64,000 nucleotides of DNA, from NCBI GenBank assembly GCA_048013815.1, contig CM106585.1, forward strand, positions 2,294,001 to 2,358,000, given 5' to 3'. The position numbers and the translations under genes are program-made. The stretch comes from Setoptus koraiensis (Eukaryota > Arthropoda). This document shows positions 1 to 13,700 of the stretch, one piece after another. The notes under the pieces were generated by a model. That model searched no databases, was not told the origin of the DNA, and was given only the letters and a program-made list of their open reading frames with translations. Within the stretch, counting starts at the first letter, position 1. Each line of letters begins with the position of its first letter.

Positions 1-298
1 GCTACCTGCGTCTCTGGCTACTTATTTGTCTCTGGCCCGTTGTTGTCTTGTTGGCCAACTAGCAAACAAAACAACAACAAACAAAACTACGCTCCTCTCT
101 GTTGTGTGGTAGCCGTGCAAATTAGTCTCCTCTATTGGCCTATTAAGCGTCTACTACTGGCTTGTTATGACATTTGCTTTGCCATGCACAAGGGAATGGG
201 GCCGTCATGACTCATGAGGAGGTGCGTCAGATTTACCCAATGACGGTGTTAGCGGGGCCCCAGCGTCTTAGGCCAACGTTGGCCAACATTGTCTGGGT

Positions 299-332
299 GG
301 CCACTATTGGCCACTATTGGCCACTATTGGCC
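299..332. repeat. Tandem repeat of GGCCACTATT
   Basis: Three perfect copies of the 10-bp unit GGCCACTATT, plus a trailing GGCC, just after two looser GGCCAAC copies at about 272-291. Confidence 0.9.
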
Positions 333-3044
333 TTGTTAGAGTTGCTTGGCTGATGTGTGGGGCCAATGATAGCCAGCTCCTTGGTGGCACAAGGAAAGCG
401 TTGATTGGCCAAGTTGCCTAATCCCATAAATGCGCCCCCTTTCATCCATGGGCGCTTCTACGGACCTGACTCATCAGCACACAATAGCTCCCACTTGTCT
501 CTTCATATATCTATAAATGTGTACGTGCCTCTCTGGCTAGACGGGCGCTCTCCTAAACTAGCTAATCAACTAACTAGCCAGACAGTGTGCCAACTCGTTA
601 ATGATAGAGAAACTGAGAGTATAAGAGGGGCATGAATTATAGTATATAATAGTATAATAATATAATAGATAGTATACACTTTGGCTAGTTGGCTATTTAT
701 TTTTGTATACAAGCCATGTCTGAGCAAAGTTATATATAAAGTTATATAGATACATGCACTGCATTGGTGCGTCGGGCCCCATTCTGTACCTGTATAACCT
801 GTATAAAGCCGGTTTGACCTAATGAGCTTATTACATAACGAGTGCAATGATAATCTCATATAGTTGCCTTGGTACGATGAGCAAACACACATGAGAGGCA
901 ATGCTTCCTGTCTGCCTAAATACTGTGGCTTCTTCATCTTGTTTTTATGTTTTGGGGGTACCGTTTAGTGTTGCTTGTCGTCAGTGTGTTAGATGCATTT
1001 TTGTGCCCTCTATCACAACCTTCTACTAGCCAACCACTAGTTTATTCAACCGATGGTCAGGTGGCGCACATATTTAATAATACACCGCTCTCTCTCTCTA
1101 CTTTAGGCGCCGTCTACTGTAGACGGTCTACAGTCAGCGGTAAAAAAGCGCCAGAGATATTTCACCATTTATGATAGCTGGCTGTACTTTAATCCCTGGG
1201 TTAGCCTAGGTGATCTTGAGCCCGATCTCGTCTGGTCTGTCGTCATCTCATTGCGGCCCATCTAATCTGGCTAAATGCATGTCTTGTGCCTACCATTCCA
1301 TTATACAGCCACACTTCTCCTTCTGTCATTATTGGCCCATTTCTTTCGGAGCTAACGCAAATGATCCATTCTTTCTCTCATGACACAATAATACACCCAT
1401 TCACACCGCTATAACACCATACAAAGATAGGCGAACCCAATCGTAACGGCACGCAAACACTCGAGATAACCGAGCCGAGCCGAGCCAAGCCAAGTCGTCG
1501 CACTCGAATGGATATGAACTTCATCAGTCGATTATGTAAGTATTCAAATTCATCTTTCTCTGTGGTGGCACCAGCGGCAGCAGCAGCAGCTTGGAAGCCT
1601 GCACAAACATTCCGATAAAATATCCTAATCTCTCTGCGCCATCTTTCTTCTGTTTATAAGCCCGTGATGATGGTAGCTGTTATCTCAATGCTAGACAGAC
1701 AGAGAGAGTGCCTCGGTAAGCACATGTGACTGGGCCAACTTGCATTCTTGGCGCCGTTATTTTCCACGAAATTGAGGTGAACAACACAACAAGAGGCGCC
1801 TCTCTCTCGCTCGCTTATATCTCTATGGACAATCTTTGTTAACACTATTAACACCACCGCATTACCAGCACTCATATTGGGCCAAATGTAAAATGGTTAG
1901 CGAGAGCGAGCACACTCACAACCGATCGATATTGTTGAGATCGTTGGCCGACATCCATTCATTAGATCGGCGCTTGCCATTGACGTACAACAACGCTAAC
2001 TCTTGCCCTATTTGCACCGAGTTAGCCAGCCAAACAGCCAGACAAGCGGGCCCCCCCACAAACAGACTGGTAGCCAGTCAAGCAAGCAACCAACTAATAT
2101 AAACAACTCAAACTTGGCCTACGCACCCGACACACGCAAACAAGTTCTCACTCAATCTAATGGCTCTCGATCATGCTCGCCCTCTCCGCTCGAGAGTTAG
2201 TGGGGCCATTTGTGCCAGACACTTGCCCTCTCTCTCTCTCACACTCTCGCTCTCTCTCATCATAATCATGATATTAGTTATATCCGTGCCGATCGTATAA
2301 AGTGATCTGGCACGTCCACTCGCTGGGCTCGTTGGCGGTAATTGCAGTGTCGACAATTTATTTTCTCATATTTTTCCCACACACTCTTAATCGGGCATTA
2401 TGAATGGACATTTGCCGGGCTAAGTTCACCTCCACTGGCACACGATAAGATATGAGATATTAAGATTTGTGTGTGGCGCTCTGAAAATTTCCTGATTGCA
2501 GCGTATCTATATCTGTGTGGTGGTTATAACGTGCGCTTGATGTTATCACAAAATATGACGTAATAAGCGTGATAAGGCTTGATAGAAGCCAGCCAAGGCG
2601 CGTCAAGGTAGTAACCTTCATATCTAATTATAGCATTGCATATGGAGCGGGTGCCAATTATGGCGTCGGCATGCTTCAATTGTCTTATTCTATGTATACA
2701 GACGTTGAATGTATGCATGTAGAGAGTGTTTGTTTGTTTGTCCGCTTGAAGCACCAATTGTCGTCGTATTGCAACCACAAACTGGTACCATTCAGATTGT
2801 TTGCAAGATGAATTTTGAGGTATACAGGTTCGCCTGACAAGCGCCACGGAATTGTGTAAGATAAACAAACATATATGAGCGTAAATAGGCGCATACCTTC
2901 AGGGATCGGCGGCTTGGCAAACAGCAACACCATGATTACGAGCCCGGCTATTCCGTGGCTGTTGTCGTTCAACAACAACAACAGCAACCTGGTGTCTCGC
3001 CTGCATAACTTGCCGTTATTCCGCTGTTGTTGTGGCCTTATTCT

Positions 3045-3121
3045 GCTGTTGTTGTGCTGTTGTTGTGCTGTTGTTGTGCTGTTGTTGTGCTGTTGTTGTG
3101 CTGTTGTTGTGCTGTTGTTCA
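3045..3121. repeat. 11-bp minisatellite GCTGTTGTTGT
   Basis: Seven copies of an 11-bp unit start every 11 bases from 3045 to 3111; the last copy varies at its end. The unit length is not a multiple of three, so all frames look open and Q/L/C-rich. I do not regard those frames as genes. Confidence 0.9.
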
Positions 3122-3502
3122 GTTGGGGACCCACCGTTTAGCTGTTTAGCGAATCCACAAACATGCGAGCCGGCCAAATAGGCGTGCCAAAATTCGTTTC
3201 ATCCTATTTGAGGGGCCCCATAAAACAAAATGGAGGACCTCTCCAAACAACACACTTGCAATATGTTATCATTCAATATGAATAGACGAATACAAGTTAG
3301 TAGTTTAGTTTGACCAAAATGGTGACTACACCAACTCATATAGGTGAATAGCCCCAAGTGAAGAGCCATAAGCGAGTCGCTTTTCACTGACACTTTTCAC
3401 CTGAGTCGGTGTGTTCAATGTTGATCATGTTGCCGGCGTTTGCTATTGCATCAACGGCAATCTTTGATTTTGCTACGCCCACATGGTTTTGTTTGTGTTA
3501 GT

Positions 3503-3551
3503 GTTGGTGTTGGTGCTGGTGCTGGTGCTGGTGTTGGTGCTGGTGTTGGTG
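3503..3551. repeat. GGTGTT/GGTGCT hexamer repeat
   Basis: About eight hexamer units alternate between GGTGTT and GGTGCT, without a supporting gene. Confidence 0.85.
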
Positions 3552-5513
3552 AGTCTGACAGGTGAGTTAATAATAGAATGGTTAACACGATAAATTTAAT
3601 CATGCCACTGTAATGCCACAGTAGCCTAGTTATTATTTATCTTCATACACTCATCTCGTGCTATCAAAATACATCAATCTACTGCAAATATCTTCATACT
3701 GTTAGAACGGAAATTAACCCATATGCCTGATATTTATGAGATTGCGCATGGTGCGAGTATTTTGAATTTTATCAACACACACGAGGCCCAAGTAAAGCAA
3801 TGGTTGAGAGCGCATTATACTGTCGTAAGTCATCAGTGAGAATCATCATGGCATAAATGGGCCATGATGAAACCAACTGGCCGTTCCACAAAAACTTGCT
3901 GTAAGTGTTATGATAAAACACTATTCTGCCGGCAACAAATTAATAATATTCACCTATCGCCAGCAACCATATCGAATCTGTGATGCTGAACGCCGCTGTC
4001 AAAGTAGAGTGCTCCAGTTCAGAACGTGCCCATTAATGTGAGCCGCCTATGGGTAAACGGAAAACAAAAACTTTTGATCTCCCTAATATTGTGTGTGTGT
4101 TGTCAGCGAATGGCCCAACTGCTAGGTCTATTATATAATGTCTATTATATAATATATAAAAAACAACAACAACAACAAAATAGGCCCTCTGCCGAGTTAG
4201 TTATCAGCTGGTCATGTACAGTAGTCGGCACCGATATATTGTGAGGCCCCATCTAGGCGGATAAACTAGAAAGCTGCACGTGTTTGCCTTTGAGCCGCGT
4301 GTCGGGCTGCTCACACAAAATTTGAACTCTCAACAAAGCTCGCTGTTCAGCAAGGCACAAATAGCGATTTTGAAACAAATAATACATCTTGAGCGAGGGC
4401 ACTTTTACAGTGGACCTGTTTGGTTTTATTGGATGACCAGCCACTGTGAGGCCACGCACAACAGCTGGCCGCCCTGCTGATGATATTGGTTGTGGAAAGA
4501 TTGAACTGGCTGCTAGCGCCACACTGCATTGCTATTAAACTGGCCATCTAAATGTCTCAACATATTACTTTTATGCATACACCCAATGACATTCTGGATA
4601 ATCCTGTAAATAAATAAATTTATAACCTCTAAGGACGCTCATCATTTATCAAAATTATTGAAGCTGTTGGGGCAAAAATGCTTTTCGCATTACCTTATCA
4701 GATTATGCGGAAGCCTCGGTAGCAAAGTTTTCAAGGCTTAAGCTTGGTCAACTATAAATGGTGTTGGTGTTGCAAAGGTAGGGCTATTATGTGCGACATT
4801 AGTGCATGCATTGTGATGCATGATGATGAAAAATTCACCTGCCATCAAAATGATGAATATTGTGTGTAGCAAAGAACAAGAATAACAGCGAACCGTTCGC
4901 TCAACCGTTCGTTTGGCAGGCAAACCTTTTGAATAAATATGTTGCATGTAGAGGTGGTTATATCATTATTATTATGGTTGAGCTGGCGCTGGCGCTGGCG
5001 CAACGCGGGCAAGCAAACATTTTTGTGTCCGATGCTAATATGATGATGATTTTTAAAATTGCACGATATTTGGGTGGTTGCTTGTTTGCGGTCGAGAACG
5101 AACTGGCGCCATTGGGGCCCCACTGTATGTTGTACAGTGCACAGTATAAAGTGGATAGTTTGCTGGTGTAGATGGTGTGGGAGTATGGATTCGAGCAAGC
5201 TTGTCAAATGTATCAGTGGAACAGCATCAAGTTTTTTGCTTGTTGATGTGCATTAGTGGGCCGGACAGGTAGTGGCATAATGATGGCGCGCGCTCAAGAT
5301 GGATGATGCGCTAATATTATTTCGTGTGGCTGATTTGTTAATTGAGCGTGATGGTGTTAGTTATATAAGTTGCTGGCCAACATAAACAGTGAACTGTTGC
5401 GTGTTATATGGACTGTAAGTATAGGATCGGATAGGTTATAACTTGTGTGTTCACTAACAAGCTAAATATGGTTGTCACTTACAACGAGCGAGCGTGCATC
5501 GATGAAGAGATTA

Positions 5514-5561
5514 TGATCGCTCTATTGGATCGCCCTATTAGATCGCCCTATTAGATCGCCT
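5514..5561. repeat. 13-bp direct repeat GATCGCCCTATTA
   Basis: Three to four copies of a unit close to GATCGCCCTATTA. The first copy is degenerate (GATCGCTCTATTG) and the later ones are perfect. Confidence 0.85.
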
Positions 5562-5812
5562 AAGTCCGCTTGATGGATCTATGGTCGAATTAACGAGTCA
5601 TGAGTGCACAACAAGCAACTTGTGTGTGTCTTGCATTTTTAATTTCGCTGACGGATTAGTTTTGTGTTTAGAGACACAAGAGCAATGCATTTTTGGGTCA
5701 CTATATGTTAATAACATTGTGACAATTGTTGTTTCAGTTAGATTGTTGCACCAATAGCATCATTTGATCTAATTTGCATAAGTATATTACGCTCGGCTAC
5801 AATGATACCATA

Positions 5813-5975
5813 CTAATAATAATGATGATAATAACAATAATAATAATAACGATAATGGTGATAATAATAGCAATAACAGTAATAGTAATAGTTATAATAA
5901 TCACATCAGCAGCACGCTAGCTAGCGGCTAGTGGCTAGTGGCCAGTGGCTAGTGGCTAGTGGCTAGTGGCCAGTA
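5813..5975. repeat. ATAATA-rich tract followed by GGCTAGT 7-mers
   Basis: An imperfect trinucleotide AAT tract (5813-5900) is followed by GGCTAGT/GGCCAGT heptamers (about 5930-5975, seven units in which CTA and CCA alternate). No coding support. Confidence 0.85.
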
Positions 5976-8572
5976 GAGTGAAGCAGCCAGTGGATGAAAG
6001 TAGAGTAGTGGCCCAAATAATAGTGATTGGCCCCTTGCTATTAGATCTCTCTCTACGGATGCTGTGTCTGCTAATGGTTGCTACGCTCCGACAGTCAGCC
6101 AGCAAATTAGTTATAACGGGTATCACCATACAAGGTACACCTAATATAGTGATACCTCGGGCACCACTAATGTGCCATTGTGCCACAATCATTGTACTAC
6201 AATCATTGTACGTGACACATGATTTGATAACTCACTGTATGCACTGGCTCAACTTGCCAATGTTCACAGGCTCGCCATAAACGCACCTAAAACAGGATGG
6301 GGCCAACACGTTTTTGTATCACTACTAATGTTCAACACAGTTCAACATTGCATAGTTGGGCTACATCTTATGTCGACCTACTTACATTGCAATGAACAAT
6401 GTTTCATTTGATATTTTAATTAACTTTTCAATTTGTTGAAACAGGTTCAATCGTTGATAAGTTATATTTGTCATCGGCTCGCCAACAGTTATGCTGCAGT
6501 TATGCGAAAGTATGTTTAGCCAGCCCGAATACCGGTAAATGGAGCTCACTCCCAAATCGCATGTATCCACTGGCTTAATTAATAGGTCACACTAAACACA
6601 CTGAACTATTGGCCAGCTGATTGGTCGATTTTGAGACGGCTCTCGATTGCATATTGTTGATGTTTTGATATTTTGATATTGGGCAACGAGACTCGATGAA
6701 ATCGAAGGCGAACACTTTATTTCATATTATTGCCTACTCACAGTCACTTGTTAGGCACTCACTTATGATATGAGTCTTACATTGAGCGTACGATGAGGCC
6801 CCAAACTGAACGAGAACGAGAATATACAATGTTTGCTATTATAGAGCCATGTTACTGACATGATGTAAGTGTAACCACAATGTTGGAAGCAACAGAGTAG
6901 CTATCAATCGCTCGCTTGTTGTGCCATCTGATTGCCGATAGATTCGTATATGATTCGTGGCTTGTCCACTTGACAGTCTCAACTTGAGACTGTCAATCGT
7001 GTGAGAGTGTGTGCGGCTATGACAAAACTGACAAAGCAGCCAGTTGCGAGTGCAACGAATAATTTTATTTTTCTAATGTGTGTATAGTGACGCAACTAAC
7101 CTAAATACTGCGCCTAGTATGCAATGCCGTGTCTATTGGCTGGCTGTTGAACCTGGTTGCACTGGTGCAATTGGGTCGCGTTTCACTGGCACCATTGTTG
7201 TCGTCGTCATGCTCATGCTCGTCATATCAATCCCAGTCTCAATTTGAATTTGTGCAACCGCCATTTTAAATGTGCAACCACACTCACTCGACCGCTGCTC
7301 ACTACTAACCAGATAAGCGCCCCCTGGTTCCTTGGCCATCTTTGGCCCCGTGGAACTCGTGCCAGGCGACAGCAGCGCCAACAGCGACCAGCCGACAGAC
7401 GAGAGCGGATATAGAGGCACACATGGCTGGCTGAAATGGGCCCAAAATCATCTTGAAAGCGTTACATCATGTGACTTAAATGTCTGTCGCATCGATGAGA
7501 TTGAGAGTTGAGAGTAAATGCTGGTCGACTGTGCGAGACTGTTCTGCATGTGTAAGCAACTCACAAAAGACACAGCCATAGCAAAGGAGTGATCAACGAT
7601 GCGACGCTGCGCATTATTGTCACCGGGCCCCACCGATGCCAGCCAACCGATGAGGCTCACAATCACACACTGCGCCAGTGAAATGAATGAAAGCAACAAT
7701 CAATTGAGAGACGGGCCCCATAAGAGCGCCCATTGAGTAGTGCTATTCATTTAGATGCAAATTCAACATGATTCATCCATGATTGACACACGCGAATTAT
7801 TTAAGCTTCAGCCAATTGTTACTAGACGCCAGCTAGTCGCTACGAGCATCGCTCCATCAATTTGATGAGATGCGCGCTTGCGCTTGCGAGAAGGGGCCCA
7901 TTTTCAAATGGACACTTCACAGGCGATGGATATTGCGGCACCAACTGGCTGTAGCTAGAGTAAAATTGCAACTTGTTCAATATAGAGTCTTTATACGCCA
8001 ACAGCTGTAACATACGACGGTGTGCCAAACAGTATCTGTCCGACAATTTTCACCTTAGCCAATCGCTGTCTGTGCACGATCACCAGAGACACCAAACGAT
8101 GCAGCCAGTGCAACGATTAAACACACATTTGAAATATCAGCCTGGTCCCTGTTGGCAGCCGGCTCAAATTGAAACTGAGGCCCCGCCATGCCGATGCTGG
8201 GCTTAACTGGAAAGTTCAAACGCTCTATAATAGAGAGCATGCACTGTGCACACACGCACACAGTTGATGTGATGCATCAAATTTGCATATCATCAACGTA
8301 ACATGATCAAAGGATCAGACACAATCAACTACGAGCAACACATCCGGCAAATAATAAAAATCCCTCGGAGTTGTCACAGAACGTGCCTTACAGTTTCAAT
8401 GGTGTCTCACGGTGTCATCGGGAATAAAAGAAAGCCACGCGCACAGTGCGTATGTACGTACGTGTTGTAGTCGTCCTATCTCACCGCATGCTCGTTCGTT
8501 GTGCAAATCAAACCGAACAACTAATAGTTTCGCTGACTGACACACGCACTCTAGCAAGCTCGAAAAAAGAGC

Positions 8573-8592
8573 CAGAGAGAGAGAGAGAGAGC
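8573..8592. repeat. GA microsatellite
   Basis: A dinucleotide AG tract; a second, shorter one lies near 8740-8755. Confidence 0.85.
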
Positions 8593-9140
8593 GAGCGACT
8601 GGGCCAGAGGAAGCCCCCAAAAGGATTCCTCCAAGTGGGTCTGTCATAAAGCCAACCAACTACTAACTAGACTAAATCTCCTTTTGGCCAGAGCTTTTTG
8701 GTGCGTAGACACAGTAGATTCTCAGAAGTAAAAAGGAAAAGGAGAGAGAGAGAGAGGCAAGAAAGAGAGTGCAGACAAATCTGTGTGTGCGTGAAAACAA
8801 ATGTATAGTTTGGATTTTATAACGCTCCTCAGTGTGCCCACAGGAGGATGTGCGCAGGTGCCGCATTAGAATGGGTCGCGTTGGGCCCCAAAACTCTGCT
8901 AGCCTCAGTGAGTTGATTTAACGTGACGCTGCTCAGTTCGGGAGCACAAATCGACAGGCTGCACGTGTACATGTTAGATGTAAAACAATCAAAGTCTAAA
9001 TTTCCGTTGGCTGCATGCAAATCTAAATCAAGTGCAAACGGCGAACGGAAGAATATAAATACTACAGTTAGTGAAGATAGAACAGAAAAAAGAGTTGTAA
9101 TATCAACTATACAAAGAGACATTTCACATTTAAAATGAGA

Positions 9141-10785
9141 AAATTGCTTGCTTGCTCAGAAAGTACCATCTTTTGTAAACTATAGTCTCCGTTGCAGATC
9201 ATTGTTGGCAAGATCGTCAAGTCTAAATCGTCAAGTCTAAATAATGAGTCTAGTTTGAAACAATATTGACATACAACTAACAGTGCTATCTATGAATCAG
9301 TTTCATGCTGTCGACATTTCCACAATAGCGGTGAAATAGATCTACTCGCAGAGGCTGCCATCGTCGTCAATCAATTCAATAGAAAGAATAGATTTCGCGC
9401 ATTTAATTTCTCTTCATTCAAACTGTGAATTCACTTACAATCAAAACGTCAGACATCATTTCAAACTACTGCACATCGACTTAGTGAAAGGCATCAAGAG
9501 CTTGCATGGAAATGTGTTGTTTAGTTAGGCATCGATTCAACAAAAATTACCTCAGTTAGCATCTATGAGTTTTTGTCTATTTCAATAAGCTGTCAAATAT
9601 ATACTATGACACCAAGAAATACACCTCAACCTACCACAACCAGATTATCGAACACTGTTCATTCTTTTGAAAAAATCTAGTGAGATTATTTCATCTAATA
9701 TTTTGCAAGTGGTTTATATTCACTGAATTATTAATCACTAGAACTCTTTTAATTGCTACGACACAATCAAGGGGGATCGGTTCGATTGACGCTCAATTCA
9801 AACTGATTTGCTATATACACTTGATCATCGATCTGAACGCTTTCATTAACATTGTTTCATGACATGAGCAGTAGATTTGCCTCAATATATCACTCGCAAA
9901 AAACAACAAATTATTCCGACATATTCTGTGATGCTTGTACCTTTTGTCTTTATCCAATTACTTTATAATATGAATAGAAATCCTTCACCTTAGTTTCTTA
10001 ATCAAGACTCAATCGATATTGATTCTCTCTTAAGACTATTTACGGCTTATAGAGAAATCTAAGACCATTCAACGACGACGAAACGTCAGTGTAATATCAT
10101 CTATCTTCGACCGATAAAAAACCTTCAATAATTTATTTATTCAATTGAAGTGAAACCAAGTTTGCTTCGCAAGTTTGGTCTTTGAATATCGTTAGCGTAA
10201 ACAGTCGCTGTCTCATCACACAACAAACTGAATGGACAAGTTATTCCGCTATAAATAAAATCAACTACATTTAGTGTATTGAGTCAACGTGAAATAACTA
10301 TCATCATCGATTAGAATAGCATTCGAAGGCAAACTACTCGACATCACTATGTTCAATAGTTTACAGTAAGAATTTGTCAGATCATCTTCTCGAGCAATCA
10401 ACACCTTCGAGAGACATATAAGTTAACTTTATGAAGTCACCGTACTGACACTCAAACTATTATAGTCATATTGCGCAAATACCTTCGCATATAGCTGTCG
10501 ACTTGTGAGCTGGGAAATCGCAATGATAGCAGCAGATTTTCACCTCTGGAATCAAGCAAGATCAATAATTTTTTGTTACATATTGAATGATTGATAATTT
10601 ATTGATGCACCCATTCGTAATGAACCACTTCAATACTGCTTTATCAAAGAAATTTACTGAACTCTCTGCAAAATGACTATCCATTGTAAGTCAACTATTA
10701 AAGATATAGAAAGAATTGGTGAAATATAAATAGATACTCAAGATTAACTGCTATTATAAGGCCTTCCTGCAGAGTTGAAAGCAAT
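9141..10785. other. AT-rich upstream region of the collagen gene
   Basis: No supported exon. The stretch is clearly more AT-rich than the preceding 9 kb. It contains a short direct repeat (ATCGTCAAGTCTAA, twice, near 9210-9240). It probably holds the promoter and 5' untranslated region of the collagen gene that starts at 10786. Confidence 0.5.
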
Positions 10786-13700
10786 ATGTTGGCACAGTTG
10801 AAAAAAAATTCTACATTATTGGCCAAAATAGGTTTCGTACTCGCGCTTACTTTCTTGTATCACAATATTATGCTACTGCATGTTGATAAGGTAAGGATAT
10901 CATTATATTTTTAGGAAATGGATAAAGTCGATCAATAAATCAACGTTCAATAACAACTTGTTCGTCCCAAACGTTTCTGATTCGTAGAAACTCCATGATA
11001 GCTTACAAGAGTTCAAGCTGGAATCTAACAAAATTGCGGGAAGAACAACGATCAACGAGAAGTCCACATTTCCCGTATGGAACAATAGGAGCAAAAGGCA
11101 GACAGAATCTAGAAATGACGATGACCGTTTCATTTCAGACGACATGATAGATGGTGGATCAGCGTCCGCCGCAAGCCAATGCATGTGCCCTCCAGGTATG
11201 TACTATGAATTAATTCAGTGAAACTTCAATATACCTGTCCTCGAGTTAAAAGAATGAACACAATAACTTCAAAATGTTTGCCAAACAAATTCAAATGAAT
11301 GTTTTATTCTTGTTACGGTAAAAATTAGGTCCGCCTGGACCCCCAGGCCCACCAGGACACCGAGGCCCTAGAGGTCTTCAGGTAAGTTTCGAATGCAAAG
11401 TTTAATCTTTTATCAACGCGAGATCTCTCGTTACCTACATGCTGATTATTTACAAAATGGATCATTGCAAATCACAAAAAAAACTATCAGGGTGTAAAGG
11501 GAGCTAGAGGTGGCCCGGTGGAAATTCATTATCCGTCTCCAACAACAGGAAAAGTAAGTTATGCACGCTATCACTTCAAAAGCAACTGGCATAAAACAAC
11601 AAGAAGTTTACTAATAATAATTATTCGATTTACCAACATTTTTCTTGTAGACTATCCATACCAGATCTGTGACAACAAGATTGCAAGGTGACCTTGGAAA
11701 TGCCGAGATCATAGCCATAAAAGTGAGTACCGCTTCTATATTTAATGACGTTTTAATACTGTGATCTGTTTTAAACTTCAACCTATGCTAGTCATCCACT
11801 AAAACGATGTCTCACTTCACTCGAATGTTAATTTGATTAAATGTCTTCTCTCGTCGTAATCAACTTTCTGTTCCCGTAAACCGCCGAAATACTCTCTTCT
11901 ACTATAATGGATTCTCATCCAAATATGAATATCAATGCAATCTACCAAGGCTCTGGCTAATGTTGGAGCTACACTGTCTCCTGGTGATGTGCTACTCCTC
12001 AAAGTAAGAGCATAGGACTTTGCTTGGATCTTTTTTCTATGCAAAAAACAGCCAATATACTAATTGCATATTCAATCTGTCTTTTTGATCCAGGGAGAAC
12101 CGGGCCTTAGAGGAGAAAGAGGGGAACCAGGCCAACCAGGCGCTCCTGGACCAATTGGTCCACCTGGTAAGGACGGTATACCTGGAGCGAAGGGAGATAA
12201 GGGAGATAGAGGTCTCACTACGTCTATCGATGGAAATCCATTTCCCACAGGATTTGTTGAAGGACCAGCAGTAAGTAAAAATACAGAGCTACACTATTTC
12301 GAAATTGATACAAACATAGAAGTTCACTCATTGAGTAATAATTTTTGTTTTGATTTCACAGGGACCTCCAGGTAAATCATTCGTCATGAAACGTAGCCTT
12401 TCAATTTTTTTCATCAGAATTTGAAGCTCAATTTGTTTTTTTTTTCAACACTGATACTTTTAGGACCCCCGGGTCTGCCAGGACCTCAAGGAAGAAAGGT
12501 AAGGTTCTAAGTTCGATTCTAAGTAGTAAACACATTTTTGTAAAACAAAATATATTTTTTCATCTTTGTTTATCGTTCAATTATGCTTGTGTTCATAATT
12601 TAACATAATTTTAGTCAAGTTTACTCTACGTAACCTAGCAGTTACTATCTGATCACAATGTATGCTATCCTACTAATTGAGGTTGTCTACTTATAAATCC
12701 CTTCATAAAACAAAATTCGGTTCTCTTATTTATAGGGCGATCTCGGTGAAAGAGGTCCTCCAGGTGAAAAGGGTGACAAAGGAGACAGGGGTGATAGGGG
12801 GAAACGCGGCAAAAGGGTAATGTACCGTCAGTTTTAAGTCTCACAGATGTCTCAAGCTCAGTCCGACCTACTTTAGATTTCTATCACTGCCACTGGAATA
12901 GATGAGCGTAGGACTCATGCTCTCAGATGAATCGATTCAGCAATGGGCAAAAACTGCACATCAATATAAGTTATAAGTTGTGATTTGTAAGTTATCTGTG
13001 ACCTCCCCAACCTAGTCTTTCTAACATATTGACATCCAGCCCTTACTATCGCTTTCATGTTGTTTAACTCGATCATGATTGTCTTCACTTTATCTCAGGA
13101 TTAATCTGGACCCGCAAGGATTGTAAGTATGAATGAACTCACGCCAATCAACATTTGGATGCGCAATAGAAGATTGATTAGAGGATATTGAGTTTGTGAA
13201 TACAGGGCAAACCTAGAGAAAAAAGAGAATCTGGCATTCGGAGAGAAAGAGGCCCAATGGGTCCAATGGGACCACCAGGCTAGATAGGGCCTCCAGGTGG
13301 ACCCTGATTGAGAGGCCCCAAAGGTGATATCGGACTGCCAGGAACAATTGCCGGATTCAGAATAAAATTGTGATGTCAAGAAAGTAGTTATATCCTGGAA
13401 TTTGTTTCATTCAGCGTAGCCTATACCTGTTCCTTATGATTTTGTTTTTATTAGGGAGCTGAATCTTCGGCTCCTATCATGTTGGCACCATAAGCCGAAA
13501 CAATCAGATGATATTCAATCTGATCAGCCAACTCCTGCACCGAATGGTTATTGTCCTAGTCCGCCAGGCCCGCTTGGATCACCGAGTTAATCTATTGCTG
13601 GACCTCCAGGTCAGAACGGAGATAAAGGCGACATAGGACAGAGAGGATTTTCTTCACAGGTATGTCGGTCTATATATTCTCAACAGAGCAGATTGCAAAA

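Larger units (their letters stand above)
1..9140. other. Gene-free, GC-richer, repeat-rich stretch
   Basis: I see no convincing coding exon here: open frames are short, low in complexity and resemble no family I know. The DNA is rich in TTGGCC/TGGCCA, GA and CA tracts and short tandem repeats, and carries many copies of GGGCCCCA or near variants (listed under findings). It may be an intergenic regulatory region, a long intron or untranslated leader of a gene to the left, or simple-sequence DNA; the sequence alone does not decide. The texture changes at about 9.14 kb to AT-rich DNA. Confidence 0.6.

Noticed and set aside
2685..3141. Asn/Gln-rich or Cys/Leu-rich frames on both strands
   Set aside because: Produced by an 11-bp minisatellite open in all frames; no start context or family match.
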